The notes under the pieces are model-generated. The model was not told the DNA's origin. It did no database searches and saw only the letters and a program-made list of their open reading frames with translations. A program made the translations under genes and the position numbers. This document shows, in pieces, positions 58,436-64,000 of a DNA stretch of 64,000 nucleotides; positions within the stretch are counted from its first letter, which is position 1, and each line of letters starts with the position of its first letter. The stretch is from Zanthoxylum bungeanum. Its lineage: Eukaryota; Streptophyta; Magnoliopsida; Sapindales; Rutaceae. The stretch lies in contig SKCR01041861.1 of NCBI GenBank assembly GCA_019454045.1, positions 1-64,000 of the forward strand, written 5' to 3'.

Positions 58436-59394
58436 TCTGTCTTATTATATTCATGCATAATTGCCTATTGGTTGATCTTTCTTATGCAAATGTGTCACAA
58501 TTCGTATGCTTATGTCATGATAACATTTGAGTATTATTTCTTGCGGTATATCGGATGGAAACCCAGACGTAAATTCCGTAGCCGATTCCGAATGGACGGT
58601 AGTGCGGTCTGTACTTGGGCTACAATTCCACGTACCGCTTGGAAAAGTGCCCATATGTGTGCTTGTAGGGTCAATATGTGTGCTTGTGTTTTCCCGAATG
58701 TGATATGTAATTTTGTATGTTCATTGCTATCTTGAGATATATTAAGCATGCAATTTTGAATATGAGATATATGTAAAAATGTACACATAATTTTATTTTG
58801 CATATGAGAATTTAGAAGCATGATACTCTTGGAAATAAGTGTTACTTAAGCTTAGTTAAATTATTACATGAATCCTTTCATTACAAGTGACATAAGTAAG
58901 GGACCATTCCGAACCCAACGGTTTGAGGTCTTCCCTTGCGAGGGGTGAGTGCGGCCTTAAATCTTTGTCCCGGTTCACACCGGGTGGCGACTCCATGTTA
59001 TGTAATCCTTCCCAACTAGGCCGCGAGCCTAGGAACGGCGTCGCTCAGTTTCTGTGTCCCACAGCGATATCCTCATTAGTCATATTTTAACTAGTTTATA
59101 TATTATTTTAAGGGAGATTAATCTAAATATTAGTAATAAAAGTTTTACCTTTTACCCCGCAAGGGGGAGTTACATCCTCATTACTGAAAAGTAAAAACTA
59201 AAAAAATAAAGAAAGGAAATTACTGTGCGTAAAAGTAAATTGCAGAAAATAAATACTGAAAAGTAAAGAAAAGAAAGTGCGAAAGCTGAAATTAAATACT
59301 GAAAGCTGTAAATAAACAAGCAAGATACAATCTTCTTAGTATTCTTAAGGAATTTCAAAGAAGAAAGTATGAATTTACAAATAAAATATCTTGG

Positions 59395-59402
59395 TATTTA
59401 TA
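59395..59402 (-). promoter_or_regulatory. element F LTR TATA box
   Basis: Minus-strand TATAAATA (in GCCTATAAATACC), about 560 bases inside the LTR start. It is a plausible core promoter of element F and fits the minus orientation deduced from the polypurine tract. Confidence 0.55.
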
Positions 59403-59963
59403 GGCAAAATTTTGCCTCCATCAAATCATCCACCAAATCTATTATTAATTGCTCCACTAATTACTCCACCAAATTCATTATTAATTTCTATCATGTTTGG
59501 TGGGAGTTTGACTATTTTTATTTTTTATTTATTTATTTACTTTGAAAATGACTTTAATAATTACGCATAACACACTTCTGGATGTTTCATCAATTTCGGT
59601 CATGAAATCTTCCGAATTCGAAATTATTTTATTCTTCAAGGTTGTAGATCTTTGAGTCTTATTTAATCTGTAACTTGAAAATCTGATATCGGAATAAAAA
59701 GTTATGCCCAACATACGACAGTTGTGCAAAATTGGAATTTCTGAAACTGCACTTCGTTAGAACACCCTTTATTGTTTCCAATCTCCAAAATTAATATGTC
59801 AAGTCCAATTTTTGCCCTTCGTCCTAAATGATTTCATTGAGTCCCAATATTAGTTTATCTGCAAAATAAACTAAAACACATCAAAACGTTCATCAAACCC
59901 GAGAAACTAAACAAAATATTAAGTAAAATGGGCGGTAAATATTGATATATTTTCCTCTCATCA

Positions 59964-59980
59964 CACCCCCAAACCTAACA
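59964..59980 (-). other. element F polypurine tract
   Basis: Minus-strand GTTAGGTTTGGGGGTG directly upstream of the 3' LTR. A second similar tract, GGTTTGGGGGAGG, lies at about 61,169-61,185, as often seen in Tat-type elements with extra sequence after pol. Confidence 0.75.
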
Positions 59981-60607
59981 TTTTGCTAGTCCTCGAGCAA
60001 AACAATAAAATACAAGAAACAATTAAAATTAAACTAAGCCACTTTCGTAGGGATCACGGTTGCATTTAGTGTATGCAACAAGCCTTTAAACCCCTAGGTG
60101 TCCCTAGTGGACGAGTTGTAGTCTCGTGAGGGCTACATCATCAACGATACCCACAAACGTTTGATAAAAGTAAAAAGATAGTAAAACTAATGCACACAAA
60201 AGCAAAAAGACAAGAGAAAAAAGAATAAAGAAGTTAGTGACTAAACATGTGAAACTTCTTATCCAAGTTAATAATTGTTTTCTTTCTTTCTAGATTACTG
60301 AATAGGTGAATTCTCCAATTATTTTTAACCATTCTTTATATACACAGTCAATAAGATATTAATCAACTCATTTTGCTCACAATAGTCACGAGTGTAGTTG
60401 AGAATAAAGTAATATTTTTATCCTAAAGTTTTATCAGAATTCACACATTTTTTAAGCAATGAAATAAATTTTTTTTTTATTTTTATTTATTTATATACAA
60501 TATCTTCCATCTATGTAGCGAGCTTTGGGCCAATGACTCCCAAACCAGTTGGTTTTAGGGCACTAGGTGTTAAGACACCCCTACGGACTTAATTACTCAG
60601 ACTTCAG

Positions 60608-60640
<33 letters not shown>

Positions 60641-61270
60641 CATCTTTGATCCATGTAGCGAGCTTTGGGCCAGTGACTCCCAAACCAGTTTGTTTTAGGG
60701 CACTAGGTGTTAAAGCACCCCTACAGACTTAACAACTCGGATCTCAGACTTTTTTTAACTCCATCGCTTTATAGATGCTTCCTCCAATTAAACTAGAGCA
60801 CTGAATATTACAAACTTTTCAATTACAGTTCATGTCTGTATGTTACCAGGTATGCTGATAATACCTGTCAACTGAGCATATGAAGATTTATTTTAGTCAG
60901 TTTTATGGAGAATTCACAAATTAAATAATTTAAAAGGAAATAAACAAAAATTAACTTGTTCCGAAATAGGTTGAGATACGTCTCAGGAGTGAAAATTCCT
61001 TACACAGCTATCTCACACCAATTTCACCTGATTAATCAAATAAAAACACAAAAATACAAAATATTTTTTTTTTTTTTTGTTTTTGTAAAATTTTTCAATT
61101 TTTTTTGGATTTTTCGAAAAATTTTGACTAAAAATAAAACAATAAAAACAAGATACAATTTAACTATTCTCCTCCCCCAAACCTAAATGAGATATTGTCC
61201 CCAATGTCTTAAATAATAGAAGAAGAGTTTAGAAAACCGTACCTGGTTAGCTGAAATTGTACATCTAAAT
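59981..61270 (-). other. element F 3' non-coding region with 140-bp repeat
   Basis: Non-coding. It contains a two-copy repeat with a 140-base period (TGTAGCGAGCTTTGGGCCA at 60,514 and 60,654, each followed by GACTCCCAAACCAGT and GGGCACTAGGTGTTAA) with a (TA)n run between the copies (60,608-60,632). The GGGCCA..GACTCCCAAACC phrase is familiar from Athila/Tat internal regions. No credible frame. Confidence 0.7.
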
Positions 61271-61276
61271 GAAAAG

Positions 61277-61928
61277 TTAAAGGTTAAGATCCAGATTTAT
61301 CTGACGCCTCTTACCACGATCATTATCGGACCAGTTTATCTTGGAAAGAATGGGGTCAATTTGAGGTTCAAAGGCTAAGATTTGGTCAATTAAATCTGGG
61401 GCAGTTTTGGCAGTAAAGAGAAGTTCTTTTACAGGCTTTGACACGAACCCATTTCTCCGGGCATCATCAAGAAACACACAAAGAAAATTATAAAATCCAC
61501 AACATGTACAGTCCAAGCGATTTCTGGTGTATGTTCAAGTTTGCCCAAGATAGTACTGTAAAAAATTTCCTCCATCGTTCCCAAGCCTCCTGGAAAAGCA
61601 ATAAAAGCATCAGCACAATTAATCATCTCTACCATTCGTTCAGACATACCTGGCATGATTAGTTCATCACGGTTTGATGATCCAATAAGATTCGCCTCCG
61701 CCAAGGGTTTTGGGATGATTCTCAAGACTTGACTGCCTCCATCTTGTACAGCCTTTGAAACGATCCCCATTAGTCCAAGATTGCCACCGCCATATACTAA
61801 GTGCATATTCCTTTCAGCTAAAACTCGACCCAATTCATGTGCTACTGCTATGTACTCTGGTTTATAACCAACACTAGTACGCAAAACACACCGATGTTTA
61901 CGACTCGTCTTCTTGAAGTGGATTCCAT
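61277..61928 (-). pseudogene. LOG: intronless LONELY GUY (LOG) cytokinin-activation pseudogene
   Basis: A full-length copy of a plant LOG-family gene (cytokinin riboside 5'-monophosphate phosphoribohydrolase, which releases active cytokinin bases in one step) in three broken frames. ATG at 61,926-61,928 begins MESTSRRRVVNIGVFC. A one-base loss then shifts the frame to TSVGYKPEYIAVAHELGRVL. Next come NMHLVYGGGNLGLMGIVSKA, a SERMVEM helix and the catalytic signature PGGLGTMEEIF (family PGGxGTxxE). Another shift gives LSWANLNIHQKSLGLY, and a third gives GFYNFLCVFLDDARRNGFVS and the tail LDLNL with stop at 61,277. LOG genes normally have several introns. None interrupts this copy, so it derives from a spliced mRNA. 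It lies within element F on the same strand as pol. Not functional as it stands. Confidence 0.88.
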
Positions 61929-62190
61929 ATTTTATGTATTTCTTTGTCAGCTCTGGATGCCTTCAAGAGTGCAATGATGAGTTGAATTTATAGAACCTGA
62001 AAATTGGTGAGTAATAATAGCAATAGTATCTTCCAAAGGACGATTAATAGCAAAACAATAAATCGTGAAAAGGTCAAAAGTAGCATTGATCTTGTCAGAC
62101 AAAATAAAAGAAAATAACAAAACAAATCACAATTATTAGGAAAAGACAAAGAGATATAATATTTACAATAATTTACGACTTGATTGACAT

Positions 62191-62759
62191 CTATGCGTCA
62201 GAGACAAGCTTCCAATCCAATTTTCTTAAAAATTGGCAAACATGGTCTTTTTGAGTCAGATTCCCGAGACTTAAATGTTGTCTTTCTTTACGGAATTGTG
62301 CATATAACATGCAAATTTCATGATACACATATCCACTGGGATGCGTCTCAAGAGTTTTAGATATGTCATCCAAAGATTCCTTACTCAAGCCACCCTAATG
62401 AAATTAATCTTATCTTCGCGGTTATCAGACACCATTCCTAAAGATCGACAACGAGTATCACAAAACATACGAGCACATTTATAACAAACACACATTCTTT
62501 TGGCTCTTCTCTTTTTAGCATAGGTGATTCTTCCTAAACCAAGCAGATGTGAAATAAAAGAGTCAAAAGACTCACCTGCCAATTGGACTTGTGCTTCAAT
62601 AATCCAAGGAATATCAGTAGGCATACTTTTGATCATCAGTAGTCTCATCTGTTCCAAGCGAGCTTTGTCGACTTTCATCAGAGATTTTTTAGGGAGAGAA
62701 GGAATTGTTTGTGAAGATTTGCGAGAGCATCTTCCATCTTGAAATGACTTAACCTGCAA
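62191..62759 (-). pseudogene. uncharacterised cysteine-containing ORF downstream of pol in element F
   Basis: Two overlapping frames, 62,385-62,759 (124 codons) and 62,191-62,388, form one protein of about 190 residues with a single frameshift near 62,388 (the second frame continues GGLSKESLDDISKTLETHPS). Features: a basic N-terminus (RCSRKSSQTIPSLPKKS), an alpha-helical middle (KARLEQMRLLMIKSMPTDIP), a cysteine cluster CVCYKCARMFCDTRCRS (C-x-C-x2-C-x4-C-x3-C, possible zinc binding), and a C-terminus LRKLDWKLVSDA. I do not recognise the family. It lies between the integrase end and the LOG copy, on the same strand, so it is either an accessory ORF of the element or another captured host sequence. 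Confidence 0.6.
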
Positions 62760-62911
62760 AAACTAAACACACAAAAATTAAAAGACACCAAATCACAATA
62801 TATACACAAATTGCATGGGTTGCCTCCCAGCTAGCGCTAAGTTTAATGTCGTCAGTTAGACATGATTTCCTGAATGTTAGGATGGATTTGAAAGTGTGAC
62901 ACTTTCTTTTG

Positions 62912-63313
62912 TCACTCAATTGTTTCTCCCCAGTAGTGCTTAACACGTTTATTTTTAACCTTGAATGTTTTGTTGTAGTCGGGATCATGTATCTCAATAG
63001 CTCTATCTGGTAAAACTTGGGTGATTAAGAATGGTCATGACCACCGTGATTTTGGCTTCCATGGGAAGAGTTTCAACCTTGATTTGTTTAACAGTACCCT
63101 CTGCCCTGGTTCTAGTGGTATGCGCACTAACTTCTCATCATGTCTCTTCTTGGCCTTTTTCTTGTACAGTTTGGCATTCTCAAAAGGCTGTATGTGAAAT
63201 TCCTCAAATTCAATGAGTTGGTGGAACTGTTCATCTTCTGTTGCTTGTAGTGCAAGTATAGGCTTCTTTAGTGCGCAGTACACTTTATCTTCCGGCTCCA
63301 CATGTAATGACAT
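62912..63313 (-). pseudogene. element F integrase C-terminus
   Basis: It reads FENAKLYKKKAKKRHDEKLV, PGQRVLLNKSRLKLFPWKPK and SRWS, then one TGA (63,035-63,037) where relatives have Gly in RWSGPF, then PFLITQVLPDRAIEIHDPDY, FKVKNKRVKHYWGETIE and a stop at 62,912-62,914. This is the classic end of Athila/Tat-type Ty3/gypsy pol. The N-terminal part of pol is missing: 63,314-63,444 reads acidic pol-like sequence (NDENEECFRLDMI) in another frame and then joins the truncated 5' LTR. Confidence 0.85.
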
Positions 63314-63444
63314 GCTTTAAGTTTGTCAGTAGAACTTTGCATTGCATCGCAAGTCTGGATTGTACTATTTATCATATCAAGTCTGAAACATTCCTCATTC
63401 TCATCATTCGAGAAATTCATGGAATTGAAAAATATTGAATGTTA

Positions 63445-63937
63445 CTTCTGGGAGTTTGACTATTTTTATTATTTATTTATTTATTTTTTTGCTTTGAAAA
63501 TGACTTTAATAATTACGCATAACACACTTCTGAATGTTTTATCAATTGCGGTCATGAAATCTTCTGCATTCGAAATTATTTTGTTCTTCAAGGTTGTAGA
63601 TCTTTGAGTCTTATTTAATCTGTAACTTGAATCAGCTCAATCCGATAGCAGAATAAAAAGTTATGCCCAACATACGACAATTGTTCAAAATTGGAATTTC
63701 CTAAACTACACTTCGTTAGAACACCCTTTCAAGTTTCCAATCTCCAAAATTAATATGTCAAGTCTAATTTTTGTCCTTATTTGACCCACATTTCATCCTA
63801 AATGATTTCATTGAGTCCCAATATTATTTTATCTGCAAAATAAACTAAAATACATCAAAACGTTCATCAAACCCGAGAAACTAAACAAAATATTAAGTAA
63901 AATGGGTGGTAAATATTGATATATTTTCCGCTCATCA
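63445..63937 (-). mobile_element. element F 5' LTR, truncated
   Basis: Its outer end, TGATGAGCGGAAAATATATC (minus), is at 63,937, next to TSD CCTGC. It matches 59,500-59,963 almost base for base (for example AATTACGCATAACACACTTC at 63,511 and 59,559). It ends at about 63,445 inside U3, so the TATA box and the rest of the LTR were lost. Bases 63,943-64,000 are flanking sequence with no feature. Confidence 0.88.
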
Positions 63938-64000
63938 CCTGCCATCTGACTCCCTATCACATCATTCTATTTATACACTACCACACTCAATAATTATGAT

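Larger units (their letters stand above)
55870..59100 (+). mobile_element. possible nested insertion in F's LTR, plus-oriented LTR-like
   Basis: The segment is bounded by an inverted repeat of about 40-70 bases (minus-sense 55,801-55,890 against 59,085-59,150, sharing AAGGGAGAT and AGTAATAAAAGT). In plus sense it has a TATA box (TATATAAA, 56,645-56,652), a transcribed-leader-like A/C-rich stretch (56,650-56,980), tandem repeats (57,587-58,430), and at 58,981 TGGCGACTCCATG, resembling the primer-binding region of Tat-type elements. No coding sequence is present. It could be an LTR plus leader of a second gypsy element, or simply the native interior of a very long LTR. Confidence 0.45.
54841..59963 (-). 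mobile_element. element F 3' LTR
   Basis: It begins (minus) at 59,963 with TGATGAGAGGAAAATATATC and ends at 54,841. The first ~500 bases match the truncated 5' LTR (63,445-63,937) at about 95%. A minus-strand TATA box is at 59,395-59,402. The part at 54,868-55,800 contains GTATCGATCCCACGAGGACT, a phrase common in Athila/Tat LTRs, and AAAGTAAAT-rich runs. The middle (about 55,870-59,100) has its own plus-oriented promoter-like features and inverted borders and may be a nested insertion. Confidence 0.78.
54841..63937 (-). mobile_element. Ty3/gypsy retrotransposon F with captured gene, TSD CCTGC
   Basis: It lies in minus orientation, flanked by CCTGC (54,836-54,840 and 63,938-63,942). The 5' LTR (63,937 down to 63,445) is truncated and runs into pol remnants. 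The integrase C-terminus is at 62,912-63,313, followed by an uncharacterised ORF, a LOG pseudogene, a repeat-bearing non-coding region, the polypurine tract (59,964-59,980) and a 3' LTR of 5.1 kb (54,841-59,963). LTR ends are TGATGAG..CCGGTCA. The long LTR, the tract (..GGTTTGGGGGTG) and extra sequence downstream of pol suggest the Athila/Tat group. That assignment is from memory of the family. Confidence 0.87.

Noticed and set aside
1..64000. CRISPR array or bacterial defence system
   Set aside because: The tandem repeats found (100, 53, 140 and 180 bp, hairpin units) lack unique spacers of regular length, and no cas-like gene is present; the window is plant nuclear DNA.

Overview
The window is nuclear DNA of a flowering plant, probably a eudicot. 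The evidence is two conserved plant genes (an intronless ARMADILLO REPEAT ONLY-type gene and a four-exon F-box/Sel1-repeat gene), AT-rich intergenic DNA, and a dense mass of plant-type LTR retrotransposons whose primer-binding sites match initiator-Met tRNA. There is no bacterial-style operon, CRISPR array, rRNA gene or convincing tRNA gene.

Layout. 1-4.2 kb: a fragment of a copia-type LTR, then a decayed minus-strand Ty3/gypsy derivative in which gag is joined almost directly to the integrase C-terminus. It carries a 7-copy tandem array and a 564-bp hAT-type MITE with an 8-bp target duplication. 4.9-10.1 kb: the genic island, with the two genes convergent. 10.2-10.9 kb: a foldback (long inverted repeat) element upstream of the F-box gene. 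11.1-12.5 kb: a hAT transposase pseudogene.

12.6-53 kb: one nested retrotransposon stack that can be resolved with target-site duplications (TSDs). A decayed plus-strand copia element (D, 12.6-14.09 kb, resuming at 50.4 kb) was split by a minus-strand copia element (B, 14,095-50,410, TSD TGTCT). B's 3' LTR received a coding-less element (C) and a 3.1-kb solo LTR (G2, TSD TATCA/TATCC). B's leader received another solo LTR (G1, 35,706-47,548, TSD GTCAT). Inside G1 sits a complete plus-strand copia element (A, 38,006-47,375, TSD CAAAT). C in turn contains a solo LTR (E, 21,510-24,152, TSD AATTA) and a third G-type insertion (G3). A, B, C and E share an LTR core and are probably related. All coding parts are broken by stops and frameshifts.

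54.8-63.9 kb: a minus-strand Ty3/gypsy element (F, 54,841-63,937, TSD CCTGC). Its 3' LTR is over 5 kb and contains tandem repeats. Between its integrase remnant and its 3' LTR it carries an uncharacterised cysteine-containing ORF and a full-length, intronless, frameshifted copy of a LONELY GUY (LOG) cytokinin-activation gene.

The most unusual signals are: the 18 or so hairpin units in the three G-type LTRs, whose arms change together while the loop stays constant; the LOG copy inside element F; the coding-less element C, which shares its leader with B; and the clean four-level nest. Only the ARO-type gene and the F-box/Sel1 gene look functional.
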